Source of the DNA: Leptolyngbyaceae cyanobacterium JSC-12
GTDB lineage: Bacteria; Cyanobacteriota; Cyanobacteriia; Leptolyngbyales; Leptolyngbyaceae
Length of the DNA: 64,000 nt
Assembly: GCA_000309945.1 (NCBI GenBank)
Contig: CM001633.1
Span: 4,165,912-4,229,911, forward strand
Reading direction: 5' to 3'
In this document: positions 51,505-61,054 of the stretch, in pieces
How positions within the stretch are numbered: the first letter of the stretch is position 1
Layout: every line of letters starts with the position of its first letter
Program-made: the position numbers and the translations under genes
Notes under the pieces: generated by a model
What the model was told of the DNA's origin: nothing
Databases searched by the model: none
The model's input: the letters and a program-made list of their open reading frames with translations, nothing else

Positions 51505-54177
51505 ATGAAGAATTACTTTGGGTTTCCGGTACTGGTGCTGGCACTAGGCACTGTTTTTGGGACGGCTAATTTGGTCTTGGATTTTCCTCATGGTTGGATG
51601 ACTGAAAAACTAGTAAGCCATCGCGCGATTGCCCAAACGTTCCCCCAAACCAAGCAACTTTTGGAGGTTGGACAACGGCAATACCAGCAGGGACAACTGC
51701 GAGAAGCCCTGGTAACTTATCAAACAGCACAAGACCAATATCGCCAGCCTGGAGGCAATGCGCTGGAGCAATTACAACGTCAAGATGGAGAAGCCGCTGC
51801 AACTCAAATGATGGGACTGATCTATGCCCGACTGGGACAATATCAGTTGGGGTTAGAGACTTTGCAACAGGCCGCAGCGTTGCACCAAACCTTGATTGAG
51901 CGGGCTGGGAAAGCTGAGAAGAACGATACGACGTTGCAAATCTTTTTTAGAAATCGTGGCAGATTGCGATCAACGCTTTCCTTTCTGGGGTTGATTCATC
52001 ATCGCCTGGGACAATACCAGAAAGCACTGGATTTTAATCTGGATGCGTTGGCTCGTAGTGGCAGAAGCCCAGGTGACTATGCCCTGGATGGCGAAATCTT
52101 CAATGCGATCGGGATGGTATATGCCAGCCAAGGGCAATCTTCTAAAGCATTAGAAGCGTATTACCAGGCAATGCAGATGGTTGAAGCAGTCGGTTACCCG
52201 CTGGGACGAGATATGACGAAGGGTGGTAAGCCTGTTAACTTTATTGAGGCAAACCAGATTATTTACAGTCCTCAACGTCTGAATAGCAAAGCCATCACTG
52301 ACTCTCTGGAAAAAGCAATCCAGCCAAATTATCATGCCCCCGTGCGGATGCATCCCTGGGCGAGATATCTGTTTGTCATGACTCTCAATAATATTGGTGA
52401 TACGTATGCTCAGATGGGGCGATCGCAGGCACCGTTCTTTTTCCTGAAGGCGTTGGAAGCAAGCCGCTTCACACAGGATCAAGCTCTGGAGGCAACTAGC
52501 TTGAACAATGTGGGCATGAGGTTTACGGCGACTGGACAGGCAACACAGGCGCGGGAGTACTTACAAAAGGCATTGGAACTAAGTCAGAAATTGGGTGATC
52601 GCGCCTTGCAAGCCAAAACTCTTACCAACCTTGGCACAGCCTTTCTTCAGATGAAGAACTATAGCCAAGCAACTACCAATCTCACGGCTGCCATGGAAGC
52701 GTTGGAATCGCTCCGTCCTGGTTTGAGTGATGACAATTTGCGATCGCTCTTTGAAACCCAAACCCAAACCTATGAGCTGTTGCAAAGTGCACTAATTGCT
52801 CAACAACAAATAGAACGAGCCTTGGAAACTGCCGAACGGGGCAGAGCTAGAGCTTTTGTAGAACTATTAGCACGTCGCTTAAAGCCTCTAGACAGCACCA
52901 AAACCAACATTCAACCATTGAATATTGCCCAGATTAAGCAGGTTGCCAAGACCCAAAACGCCACCCTAATCGCCTATTCTCTGATTGGCAACCAGACCCT
53001 TTACATCTGGGCAGTAAAACCTACGGGAGCGATCGCGTTCCAGTCTGTTGATCTATCCTCCTTCCTCCCTAGTCGCAGAAGTACCCTCGCCGATTACATT
53101 GAACGAGTGCGGTTTGACAGCCTCGGTGTGCGAGGCAGAGGCACTCCTGGGAAACGCCCCCGTAAAGAGCAACGCACCACTTCCACCGATTTGCAGCAAC
53201 TCCATCGACTATTAATTGAGCCGATCGCTGCTCATCTGCCGCAAGAACCCGGCTCCCAACTCATCTTCATCCCACAAGGTGCCCTATTCCTGGTTCCCTT
53301 TGCAGCCCTCCAAAACGCTTCTGGCAAATACTTGATTGAGCAATACACAATCTCGATAGCACCCTCCATCCAGGTACTTGAATTAACCCAAAGGCAAGGA
53401 AGAAAGATGAATCAGGAGTCAGAAATTAGGAGTCAGAAGTCAGGAGCCAGAATTGGCAAACCTGATTGGAGAGCCTCGATAGAGGCAACTCGCAGTAGTG
53501 GCAAAATGATTGCCTCTCCCTCTTCCCCCCCTCCTTCCTTCCTGACTCCATCGCTGATTGTCGGCAATCCCACGATGCCAGCGATCATGTTGCAGGCAGG
53601 GTTACCACCGGAGCAATTATCTGACCTGCCGGGAGCAGAGATGGAAGCGAAAGCGATCGCTGCCCTGCTTAATGTTCCTGCACTGACAGGTGCTCAAGCC
53701 ACCGAGAGAACGATTGTGCAACAAATGCCAAATACCCGTTTGATTCATCTAGCAACTCACGGATTGCTGGATGACCTTCGGGGGTTGGGCATTCCTGGGG
53801 CGATCGCACTGGCTCCCGATGCCCCAAATCAGGAAACGGGAGATGGCTTACTAACTGCCAATGAAATTTTGGATCTCAAGTTGAATGCAGATCTGGTTGT
53901 GTTAAGTGCCTGTGACACCGGACGGGGACGAATTACCGGGGATGGGGTTGTAGGCTTATCGCGATCGCTCCTCTCAGCTGGCACTTCCAGCGTGATTGTT
54001 TCCCTCTGGGCAGTCCCCGATGGGCCCACCGCTACCCTGATGGTGGAGTTCTACCAGGCATTGCTGAAAACCCCCAACAAAGCCCAGGCACTCCGCCAAG
54101 CCATGCTCACTATGCTTCAGCAATATCCGGCACCCCGCGACTGGGCAGCATTTGTGTTGATTGGAGATGTTCAGTAG
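51505..54177 (+). CDS. TPR-CHAT caspase-like protein, exported or membrane anchored
   Basis: An 890-residue protein. A hydrophobic N-terminus (about 5-22) acts as signal or anchor. TPR-like repeats run from about 50 to 430. A C-terminal CHAT peptidase domain (about 570-890) has the Cys/His dyad: His of LIHLATHGLLDD and Cys of VVLSACDTGRG, with a typical SLWAVPDGPTATLM strand. Residues about 630-680 are an insertion encoded partly by six heptamer repeats (53415-53456). ATG 51505 is preferred to TTG 51487. CHAT proteins of this kind are common in cyanobacteria; the substrate is unknown. Position links it to the PAS kinase. Confidence 0.88.
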   Translation: MKNYFGFPVLVLALGTVFGTANLVLDFPHGWMTEKLVSHRAIAQTFPQTKQLLEVGQRQYQQGQLREALVTYQTAQDQYRQPGGNALEQLQRQDGEAAATQMMGLIYARLGQYQLGLETLQQAAALHQTLIERAGKAEKNDTTLQIFFRNRGRLRSTLSFLGLIHHRLGQYQKALDFNLDALARSGRSPGDYALDGEIFNAIGMVYASQGQSSKALEAYYQAMQMVEAVGYPLGRDMTKGGKPVNFIEANQIIYSPQRLNSKAITDSLEKAIQPNYHAPVRMHPWARYLFVMTLNNIGDTYAQMGRSQAPFFFLKALEASRFTQDQALEATSLNNVGMRFTATGQATQAREYLQKALELSQKLGDRALQAKTLTNLGTAFLQMKNYSQATTNLTAAMEALESLRPGLSDDNLRSLFETQTQTYELLQSALIAQQQIERALETAERGRARAFVELLARRLKPLDSTKTNIQPLNIAQIKQVAKTQNATLIAYSLIGNQTLYIWAVKPTGAIAFQSVDLSSFLPSRRSTLADYIERVRFDSLGVRGRGTPGKRPRKEQRTTSTDLQQLHRLLIEPIAAHLPQEPGSQLIFIPQGALFLVPFAALQNASGKYLIEQYTISIAPSIQVLELTQRQGRKMNQESEIRSQKSGARIGKPDWRASIEATRSSGKMIASPSSPPPSFLTPSLIVGNPTMPAIMLQAGLPPEQLSDLPGAEMEAKAIAALLNVPALTGAQATERTIVQQMPNTRLIHLATHGLLDDLRGLGIPGAIALAPDAPNQETGDGLLTANEILDLKLNADLVVLSACDTGRGRITGDGVVGLSRSLLSAGTSSVIVSLWAVPDGPTATLMVEFYQALLKTPNKAQALRQAMLTMLQQYPAPRDWAAFVLIGDVQ
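53415..53456 (+). repeat. In-frame heptamer repeat (STRR-like) inside the CHAT gene
   Basis: Six consecutive 7-mers on the pattern GGAGTCA / GAAGTCA: GGAGTCA, GAAATTA, GGAGTCA, GAAGTCA, GGAGCCA, GAATTGG. Such short tandem heptamers usually occupy intergenic DNA in cyanobacteria. Here 42 bp (14 codons) are read through in frame, encoding a hydrophilic loop. Confidence 0.7.
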
Positions 54178-54186
54178 ATTGATTTC

Positions 54187-54966
54187 CTAACCCATACCCA
54201 TGATTTCGTAGCCAGCATCGACGTAGATGACTTGTCCTGTAATGCCGCTGGCTAAATCGCTGCATAGAAATGCGGCTGTATTACCAACTTCGGTTTGGGT
54301 CACAGTGCGGCGTAGGGGAGCAACTTCTTCCACGTGATGAATCATGTCAAGAATACCGCCAACGGCTGAGGATGCCAGGGTGCGAATGGGGCCTGCAGAA
54401 ATAGCATTTACCCGGATATTGCTAGGACCTAATTCTGATGCTAGATAACGAACGCTCATTTCCAGTCCAGCTTTGGCGATCCCCATGACGTTGTAATTGG
54501 GGATAACCCGTACACCGCCCAGATAGGTCAGGGTGACAATGCTACCCCCTTCGGTCATTAAAGGTTTGGCAGCGCTAGTTAGTTTTACCAAAGAGTAGGT
54601 GCTGATATCCAACGCCATGGCAAAGCCCGATCGCGAGGTTTCAGCAAAACTGCCAGACAAGTCATCTTTGTTTGCAAAGGCGAGGCAGTGAATCAAAATA
54701 TCGACCCTACCCCACTTTTCTTGCACGCTATCAAAGGCGGCTTGAATTTGCTCATCGTCTTGCACGTTGCAGGGAACGAAGATGCTGGGATTGAGTGGTT
54801 CAACCAGTTCGGCAACTTTTTTTTCCAGCTTGCCTTTCTCATCGGGCAAATAAGTCACCCCGATGTTGGCTCCAGCTTTGTGGAGTTGTTGTGCAATTCC
54901 CCAGGCGATCGAGCGGTTATTGGCAATTCCAGTCACTAAGGCGTTTTTTCCTGTCAAGTCCAGCAT
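54187..54966 (-). CDS. fabI: Enoyl-[acyl-carrier-protein] reductase FabI
   Basis: A 259-residue short-chain dehydrogenase that reduces enoyl-ACP with NADH in fatty-acid synthesis. The cofactor loop is GIANNRSIAWGIA, typical of FabI, and the active site has YNVMGIAKAG with Tyr and Lys at FabI spacing. The C-terminus GQVIYVDAGYEIMGMG is characteristic. Complete, ATG start. It converges with the CHAT gene across a 9-bp gap. Confidence 0.96.
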   Translation of the reverse strand: MLDLTGKNALVTGIANNRSIAWGIAQQLHKAGANIGVTYLPDEKGKLEKKVAELVEPLNPSIFVPCNVQDDEQIQAAFDSVQEKWGRVDILIHCLAFANKDDLSGSFAETSRSGFAMALDISTYSLVKLTSAAKPLMTEGGSIVTLTYLGGVRVIPNYNVMGIAKAGLEMSVRYLASELGPSNIRVNAISAGPIRTLASSAVGGILDMIHHVEEVAPLRRTVTQTEVGNTAAFLCSDLASGITGQVIYVDAGYEIMGMG

Positions 54967-55131
54967 GGATCTCTATGATTAGGAGCAACTATTCAGAATA
55001 CTGTGAATGGGGGACGAAGGTAACTAATTGCAGGAAACGGAGCTTACTCCTAAGAAAGGTAGAGTGGCTAACCCCAACCTGGAGATTGGCATCTTTATCA
55101 TCATCTATCGTTAGAGCAATCGCAGATGAAT

Positions 55132-56226
55132 TTAGGTAACTCGGCTATGTTGCAAGATCCAATCTACCCATTCAGGCATTGGGTCTAGCATTTGGTTCCA
55201 CCAACCATCCTGCCGCGATCGCCATTCATCTGGCGGTTGAAAGCGATTGCATATCCACGCAATCAGCGTAGATGCTGTGGGATATGGACATTGGCAATAG
55301 CCTATCACTGGCTGAAATTTCAAGGCATCAGTCTCTCCTCGTGCCATCCCAACCCCTAAAGCCAAAAAGTTGATCCCCATCCAGGTGGAATATAGCAAGG
55401 TCCCCCAAAAACGCGGGTTGAATTCAATCACATTCACCTGTCCAGTGCGATCGTCAATTCGCATATCAATATGGGCAACCCCGTGATACTCCGAAGCACG
55501 ACAAATTTCTTGACCAATCCGAATCACTTCAGGATGTTCTACAAATCTCATCCCCTCCCCTTCTGAATGTTGGATCGACCAGGCAAGAATTTCCCCTTGA
55601 TTAGCAATTAAGCTCAAGTCAATATCCATCCCAGGAATCCACTCCTGAATTAGCAGGGGCATTGGTTGCTGTTCAACTTTTTGTCGCAACTCATCCAACG
55701 TGGCAACTTGTTGTACTCCCTGCCCACCCTCGCCCTGTGGAGGTTTAATCATCACTGGAAAATCTAAGTCCGAGGCGAGAGTCTCAACATCGGCAGGATG
55801 ATGAATGAGAATAGTGTTTGGCAATGGAAGCTGATGTTTGAGCAAGAATTCTGCAAAGGTTCCTTTGTTTGCTAACTGACGGATTTGCTCATAGGATGCG
55901 AGTGGAAACACAGGAGTTTTAATCTGGGCGGAATGCTGTGCAAGTAAATAGGTAAAACGAGTATCGGCAGGCACCAACACATCAATTTGATAGTGATTTG
56001 CAATCTGGTTGATCTGTTGAATGGTCTCATCTAAAGTCTGTCCCGTTAGGATATGTCGATGCAGCACGTAGCGTGATAAACAGTCCAGCCCAAAGCGGCG
56101 ATCGGTTAAAACAATAGGTCGAAATCCAGCAAGTTTAGCCGTCCTCACATGAGAAAGACAAGTCAGAAAGCCTATCATCCGGATTTGACATTTGAGCCTT
56201 TGCGGCAGACCTGGTTTGCTGCCCAA
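55132..56226 (-). CDS. ATP-grasp ligase-like protein
   Basis: An up-to-364-residue protein with a pre-ATP-grasp Rossmann-like domain (about 14-115) and an ATP-grasp domain: FPVMIKPPQGEGGQGV (phosphate loop), LLIQEWIPGMDIDL, and NVIEFNPRFWGTLL (metal ligands). ATP-grasp enzymes join a carboxylate to an amine or thiol; the substrates are unknown. The start is uncertain: TTG at 56226 keeps the first beta-strand, while ATG 56178 would truncate it. It is divergent from ntcA, sharing a 302-bp control region. Confidence 0.8.
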   Translation of the reverse strand: MGSKPGLPQRLKCQIRMIGFLTCLSHVRTAKLAGFRPIVLTDRRFGLDCLSRYVLHRHILTGQTLDETIQQINQIANHYQIDVLVPADTRFTYLLAQHSAQIKTPVFPLASYEQIRQLANKGTFAEFLLKHQLPLPNTILIHHPADVETLASDLDFPVMIKPPQGEGGQGVQQVATLDELRQKVEQQPMPLLIQEWIPGMDIDLSLIANQGEILAWSIQHSEGEGMRFVEHPEVIRIGQEICRASEYHGVAHIDMRIDDRTGQVNVIEFNPRFWGTLLYSTWMGINFLALGVGMARGETDALKFQPVIGYCQCPYPTASTLIAWICNRFQPPDEWRSRQDGWWNQMLDPMPEWVDWILQHSRVT

Positions 56227-56528
56227 CGCAATATTTTGGGCAGAACGACCGGATTAAGCGTACACTTTGCCAAGCTACGGTTAAGATACTGTTAATCCAA
56301 GATAGGTTGGGCTGCCTAGCTTGCTAGCCCTTCTTGTTGGTTTGAATGACAACTGTCTTCCTGACGCATCGACCAAGACGTACGGATCAAAGATGCGAAG
56401 AAGAGATGTGTAGCATTCACTACAAAAAACCCTCTTGGAGTACGTTTAAGTGTTCTAAGTTACAGTACTCTTCGCAATTTGATTGACAGTACTTTATCTA
56501 GGGCAATCTAAGGCTCTGAGTAAGGAAT
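56227..56528. other. Shared control region of the ATP-grasp gene and ntcA (302 bp)
   Basis: Besides the NtcA site at 56410-56423, a GGGCT-GCCTAGCTTGCT-AGCCC hairpin lies at about 56308-56331. A TACAGT element that fits the NtcA-promoter -10 form TAN3T lies at 56461-56466. Otherwise unremarkable. Confidence 0.55.
56410..56423 (+). promoter_or_regulatory. NtcA-binding site GTA-N8-TAC
   Basis: GTAGCATTCACTAC is an exact match to the NtcA consensus and lies 106 bp before the ntcA start codon. TACGTT at 56441 and TACAGT at 56461 are possible TAN3T -10 elements, with 17- and 37-bp spacing rather than the canonical 22. Autoregulation of ntcA is well established in other cyanobacteria; it is inferred here. 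Confidence 0.72.
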
Positions 56529-57200
56529 ATGGTCGTGACGCAAGATAAACCGTTGGCATCGGTATTTCGTCAAATAGGAGGTGGGGTGTTTCCCCCGGTT
56601 GTGGAAACGTTTGAGCGTGGAAAAACGATCTTTTTCCCAGGAGATCCAGCGGAACGGGTGTACTTTTTGCTGAGGGGCGCTGTGAAGCTTTCCAGGGTGT
56701 ATGAAGCTGGGGAAGAAATTACGGTTGCCTTACTCCGTGAAAATAGCGTGTTTGGGGTATTGTCATTAATTACAGGTCATCGCTCTGATCGCTTTTATCA
56801 TGCGGTAGCGTTTACCCCAGTAGAGTTGCTTTCCGTGCCCATTGAACAGATGGAGAAAGCCTTGAAAGATAACCCTGACCTGTCAATGGTTTTGCTGCAA
56901 GGGTTATCATCTCGGATTCTGCAAACAGAAATGATGATTGAAACGCTGGCACATCGAGATATGGGATCGCGGCTGGTCAGCTTTTTGTTGATTTTGTGTC
57001 GGGACTTTGGCATGCCGACGAAGGATGGAATCACGATCGATTTGAAACTTTCCCATCAGGCGATCGCCGAAGCGATCGGTTCTACTCGTGTTACAGTGAC
57101 TCGATTATTGGGTGATTTGCGTCAAGATAAGATGATATCAATTCACAAGAAAAAAATAACTGTTCACAATCCTGTAACCCTCAGCCAGCAATTTACCTGA
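56529..57200 (+). CDS. ntcA: Global nitrogen regulator NtcA
   Basis: A 223-residue CRP-family transcription factor that senses 2-oxoglutarate and activates nitrogen-assimilation genes at GTA-N8-TAC sites. The effector domain (about 25-140) contains [35 protein letters not shown]. The C-terminal helix-turn-helix is [25 protein letters not shown]. Length and sequence are typical of NtcA. A consensus site lies upstream. The following DUF3084 gene is a usual cyanobacterial neighbour. Confidence 0.97.
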   Translation: MVVTQDKPLASVFRQIGGGVFPPVVETFERGKTIFFPGDPAERVYFLLRGAVKLSRVYEAGEEITVALLRENSVFGVLSLITGHRSDRFYHAVAFTPVELLSVPIEQMEKALKDNPDLSMVLLQGLSSRILQTEMMIETLAHRDMGSRLVSFLLILCRDFGMPTKDGITIDLKLSHQAIAEAIGSTRVTVTRLLGDLRQDKMISIHKKKITVHNPVTLSQQFT

Positions 57201-57341
57201 AGGTTTGATATTCGCTCGCCCACACTGTTGAACTCCCATCGCTGAAACCCACAACTCATGAGACATAGGGTAGGCTGTAGATGCAGCCTGCGTCTTACTT
57301 GTATGTTGTGAATTTGGTGTGACAGGTGCTTTGGAGATTGA

Positions 57342-58694
57342 ATGTCCAGCGGGCTAATTCTTATTCTGGCGGTCTTGGTGCTCGGTGGGGTAATTGCTAC
57401 CGTGGGCGATCGCATTGGGACAAAGGTGGGCAAATCTCGCCTCAGCCTGTTCAATCTGCGTCCTCGCAAAACTGCAACCCTGGTAACGATTCTCACGGGC
57501 GTAGTTGTGGCGGCATCAACCCTGGGCATTTTGTTGGGGACGAGTGGTCCATTACGAACTGGCATTTTTGAATATGAACGCATTCAGCGGGATCGCCGCC
57601 GTGCCAAAGCCGACTTGCAAGCTGCTAGAGAAGAATTGCAGGCAGCCAGAAATGAGCGATCGCAAATTGGGAAAGAACTGAATAAGGCACGGTCAGACCA
57701 GACAACAGCTCAAAAGCAGCTTGCAGAAACCAATGAATCCCTAAAAAGCGCTGTTGTTGAACGGGACAAAGCAAATGCCTTACGGTCTCAGGTGCAATCT
57801 GAACTGTCTCAAGCTCAAACAGAACTGGCTCAAAACGAAGCACGCTTGGTGCTGGTGACGAACCAAACCGCAACCCTGCGAGCGGAAATCAACCAATTGC
57901 AAGCAGAACGACAACGAGTGATTGCCCAGGGAGAGGAAGAAATTCGAGCTAAGAATGCAGTGATTCAAGAACGGGAACAACGATTGAAACTGCTAGAAGC
58001 GCAGCAAGAATTTTTAGTACGAGAAATTGCCAAACTTGAGCGGGAAGCCGAAGGGCTGCGCCGAGGAAATGTGGCGATTCAACGGGGACAAGTACTGTCA
58101 TCAGCAGTAGTACGAATTGTGAACCCAGCCGCCGCCCAGGATGCGGTTGATCGCTTATTACGAGAAGCTAACCGGGTGGCGATGCAACTCGCTCGTCCGG
58201 GCAGCCGCCAGCAAGAACAGGTGATTCTCATTACCAAAGCAGAAGTTGGACAATTAACGGCGCAAATTGATGATGGACGGGATTACGTTGTTCGGGTATT
58301 GTCTGCTGCAAATTACCTGGTTGGAGAAACCCCCATTCAAGTCGTGGTAGAAGCAGTTCCAAACCAGGTCATTTTCAACAAAGGGGATCTGGTTGCGTCT
58401 ACGTTGATTGATCCATCCGTGGCAACTGATGCTGAAATTCAACAGCGAATTAACCTGCTACTGGCAGCGGCAAACTTCCGTGCTCGTCGTCTAGGAATCC
58501 TGACAGATACAGTGGAAATTGGGCGGGTGCAGAATCTGTTAACCTTTATTGAGCGCGTCAAGGAATATAAGCAGGCAGTGGAACTACGAGCGATCGCTGC
58601 GTCCCCAACGTATACGGCTGGTCCTCTCACCGTGGAACTGGAAATTGGAACTAATGGGCGATCCCAGGGGCGATCGCCCCAATCAATGCCCTAG
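57342..58694 (+). CDS. DUF3084 coiled-coil membrane protein
   Basis: A 450-residue protein beginning MSSGLILILAVLVLGGVIATVGDRIGTKVGK. Two transmembrane helices (about 4-24 and 45-65) precede a long coiled coil (about 80-245) and a C-terminal DUF3084-type domain. It occurs next to ntcA in several cyanobacteria. Function unknown; an envelope or scaffold role is a guess. It lies 141 bp downstream of ntcA on the same strand, so partial co-transcription is possible. Intact. Confidence 0.88.
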   Translation: MSSGLILILAVLVLGGVIATVGDRIGTKVGKSRLSLFNLRPRKTATLVTILTGVVVAASTLGILLGTSGPLRTGIFEYERIQRDRRRAKADLQAAREELQAARNERSQIGKELNKARSDQTTAQKQLAETNESLKSAVVERDKANALRSQVQSELSQAQTELAQNEARLVLVTNQTATLRAEINQLQAERQRVIAQGEEEIRAKNAVIQEREQRLKLLEAQQEFLVREIAKLEREAEGLRRGNVAIQRGQVLSSAVVRIVNPAAAQDAVDRLLREANRVAMQLARPGSRQQEQVILITKAEVGQLTAQIDDGRDYVVRVLSAANYLVGETPIQVVVEAVPNQVIFNKGDLVASTLIDPSVATDAEIQQRINLLLAAANFRARRLGILTDTVEIGRVQNLLTFIERVKEYKQAVELRAIAASPTYTAGPLTVELEIGTNGRSQGRSPQSMP

Positions 58695-58787
58695 TAATTA
58701 GAAACAGAACTGATTGACTACTCTCCCTCTGGCTGAACAAGGCATACTTTAGTGGAAGACTGCTGCGTGTACTCTAGGGCATACTGC

Positions 58788-59987
58788 ATGGTAAACAATC
58801 GCACCCGAATTTCTGAAATGCCAGTGATGGCTCAAAGCAACGAAGAAGAAGCCTCTTATGTTGATTACTACTATGACAACCCAGGTGATTTGCCTGGCAC
58901 CCTGGACATCGACCCAGATGCCCCGCCACCAGTCATCATTTTGATTGATTACAGCGAAGATAAAGCCATTCGTCAGGAGTTAGAAACCCCCGAAGCTTGT
59001 CTGCCATTTCTGGATTCCGAGTCTGTTTCCTGGGTCGATGTTAAAGGATTGGGCAGTGAAGACATCTTAAAAAGACTGGGCAACGTTTTCAATCTTCACC
59101 CATTGGTGCTGGAAGACATAGTCAACGTCCCCCAACGTCCCAAAGTAGAAGAACACGGGGATCAACTCCTGATCATTGCCCGCATGGTGACCCTGCATGA
59201 AGACGACAAAACCTTCGAGAGTGAGCAAGTAAGCCTGATTTTGGGCAAACATTATCTGTTAACAGTGCAGGAAGAACCTCGCTATGATTGCTTCGGTCCC
59301 ATTCGGGAACGTATTCGAACAGATAAGGGTGCAATTCGTAAAAGTGGTGCAGACTATCTTGCCTATGCGCTGATTGACTCAATCATCGATGGCTTTTTCC
59401 CAGTGCTGGAAGCTTATGGTGAGCAACTCGAAGAACTAGAAGACGAAGTAGTTGCAAACCCCAACCGCCAAACGTTACAAAAAATCCACGATATCAAGCG
59501 AGAACTGCTGACCTTACGCCGTGCCATCTGGCCCCAGCGAGATTCTATCAACGCTCTGATTCGGGATGGCAGTAAGCTATTTAGCAATGAAGTACTGGTT
59601 TATTTAAGAGATTGCTATGACCACGCAATCCAGGTGCTGGATATGGTAGAGACCTATCGAGAAGTGGCTTCTAGCTTGATGGATGTCTACCTGTCGTCTG
59701 TTGGCAATCGGATGAACGAAATCATGAAGTTTTTGACTGTAATCTCGTCGATTTTTATTCCTCTTACTTTCATTGCGGGGGTTTATGGGATGAACTTTAA
59801 TACTGAGAAGTCACCGTTTAATATGCCAGAGTTGAACTGGTATTTGGGTTATCCAGCGTGCATGGCAATTATGTTTACGATCGCCGTTTCGCTTGTGCTG
59901 TTCTTCAAACGCAAAGGCTGGTTTGAAGATTACTCGGCAGTCAAAGATCTGGTTTCCAGTGCAACCAAACCCATAGGACATCGATAA
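58788..59987 (+). CDS. corA: Magnesium/cobalt transporter CorA
   Basis: A 399-residue CorA/MIT channel subunit; the working form is a pentamer in the inner membrane. An acidic cytoplasmic domain (about 1-330) is followed by two helices, the first ending in the signature YGMNF and the second near the C-terminus. ATG 58788 is preferred; a GTG at 58752 would add 12 residues including three cysteines. Its stop is 4 bp before the next gene. Confidence 0.94.
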   Translation: MVNNRTRISEMPVMAQSNEEEASYVDYYYDNPGDLPGTLDIDPDAPPPVIILIDYSEDKAIRQELETPEACLPFLDSESVSWVDVKGLGSEDILKRLGNVFNLHPLVLEDIVNVPQRPKVEEHGDQLLIIARMVTLHEDDKTFESEQVSLILGKHYLLTVQEEPRYDCFGPIRERIRTDKGAIRKSGADYLAYALIDSIIDGFFPVLEAYGEQLEELEDEVVANPNRQTLQKIHDIKRELLTLRRAIWPQRDSINALIRDGSKLFSNEVLVYLRDCYDHAIQVLDMVETYREVASSLMDVYLSSVGNRMNEIMKFLTVISSIFIPLTFIAGVYGMNFNTEKSPFNMPELNWYLGYPACMAIMFTIAVSLVLFFKRKGWFEDYSAVKDLVSSATKPIGHR

Positions 59988-59991
59988 GCCA

Positions 59992-61041
59992 TTGAGTAAC
60001 ACTGCGACTACTCATCTTGCTCAATCTTTGCCGCAGGAACGATTCAATTGTCCTGATGGTCGGCAACCTGTGTGTGTGTGTCCGGAGCAGCGCCAACTCC
60101 CCTGCCCCTGTCCTCCAGGGCGACTTCTTGTTGGTCCCCCCGCCACACTTGCCCAAGTTCAGCCCAGAAGTCAATCCGATCCCGCCAGTACAGAGCCTCT
60201 TGAAACAACCTCCCTCAGATCAGTGCCAGTTTCCTTCGTTCCTGACATTCCCCTGACTCAATCCCCTCTGCCAGACCCGGCTAGATCGGCTCCATCCACA
60301 ACAATTCCCGCTCCTGGCACAGAGCCATCTCAGGACATAAGTCAGTCTTTCCCTGTTAGTACCTGGGATGTGCTGATACTGATTACGTACTTTGTTTGCA
60401 TCATCACGGCACTCTCAAAAATCAAAAACAGCTTTAATGACGAATACACTGTGACGCCAGATGAAAAGACGTTGAAACAAAGCCTGGCAGAGCAAAAGCT
60501 AGAAAACATGGTTGGTATTAGCTTTGGTTTTGATAAACGCTATGAGTTTGGCAAAAATGACAAGCTGCGGCAGTTTGGCATCAACATTACAAACAAGTCC
60601 TCTACCCATTCCATCTACGTGGATTGGGACTATTGCACCATGACTGATTTGGGTGGGCGGGCACGGCGGGTTACTCGGTTAATGCCCGGAACGACACTAG
60701 ATTTGTTTCAAACTCAGGCATTTAGTGCGATCGCCCCCGGTACCACTCTCAAAGAAACCATCACTGCAGAAGACGTACTTAAACGCAAGGAATCAAAGGA
60801 TGACAAGGTGTTGGTTGCGTTGGGAATGGAAGTTGATAAACCCCTGCTCAACTTTGGAGGCGTAGATAAGAAAAAACAGGCTCGCTTCGTTGCAACCCTC
60901 CAAACGATGGAATTTTTTCTAGATGTGGCGATTCGTCTGGTGGGACCGGCGCGTTCTTCCAGTGATCATGCCCTGATTCGTTGTAAATTCATTTTGCAGA
61001 AACTTCCCTGGCAAGCAGGATTACCGTGGAACCCAAAGTAG
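59992..61041 (+). CDS. Unrecognised single-pass membrane protein downstream of corA
   Basis: A 349-residue frame that starts at a TTG 4 bp after the corA stop, so it is probably translationally linked. Residues 1-115 are Pro/Ser-rich and include a Cys cluster (CPDGRQPVCVCPEQRQLPCPC). A transmembrane helix follows (about 122-142, STWDVLILITYFVCIITAL), and then a folded domain of about 200 residues with no recognised motif. The N-terminal Cys-rich stretch would face the outside or lumen if the C-terminal domain is cytoplasmic. No family was recognised. Confidence 0.7.
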   Translation: MSNTATTHLAQSLPQERFNCPDGRQPVCVCPEQRQLPCPCPPGRLLVGPPATLAQVQPRSQSDPASTEPLETTSLRSVPVSFVPDIPLTQSPLPDPARSAPSTTIPAPGTEPSQDISQSFPVSTWDVLILITYFVCIITALSKIKNSFNDEYTVTPDEKTLKQSLAEQKLENMVGISFGFDKRYEFGKNDKLRQFGINITNKSSTHSIYVDWDYCTMTDLGGRARRVTRLMPGTTLDLFQTQAFSAIAPGTTLKETITAEDVLKRKESKDDKVLVALGMEVDKPLLNFGGVDKKKQARFVATLQTMEFFLDVAIRLVGPARSSSDHALIRCKFILQKLPWQAGLPWNPK

Positions 61042-61054
61042 AACCCAAAGTGAA

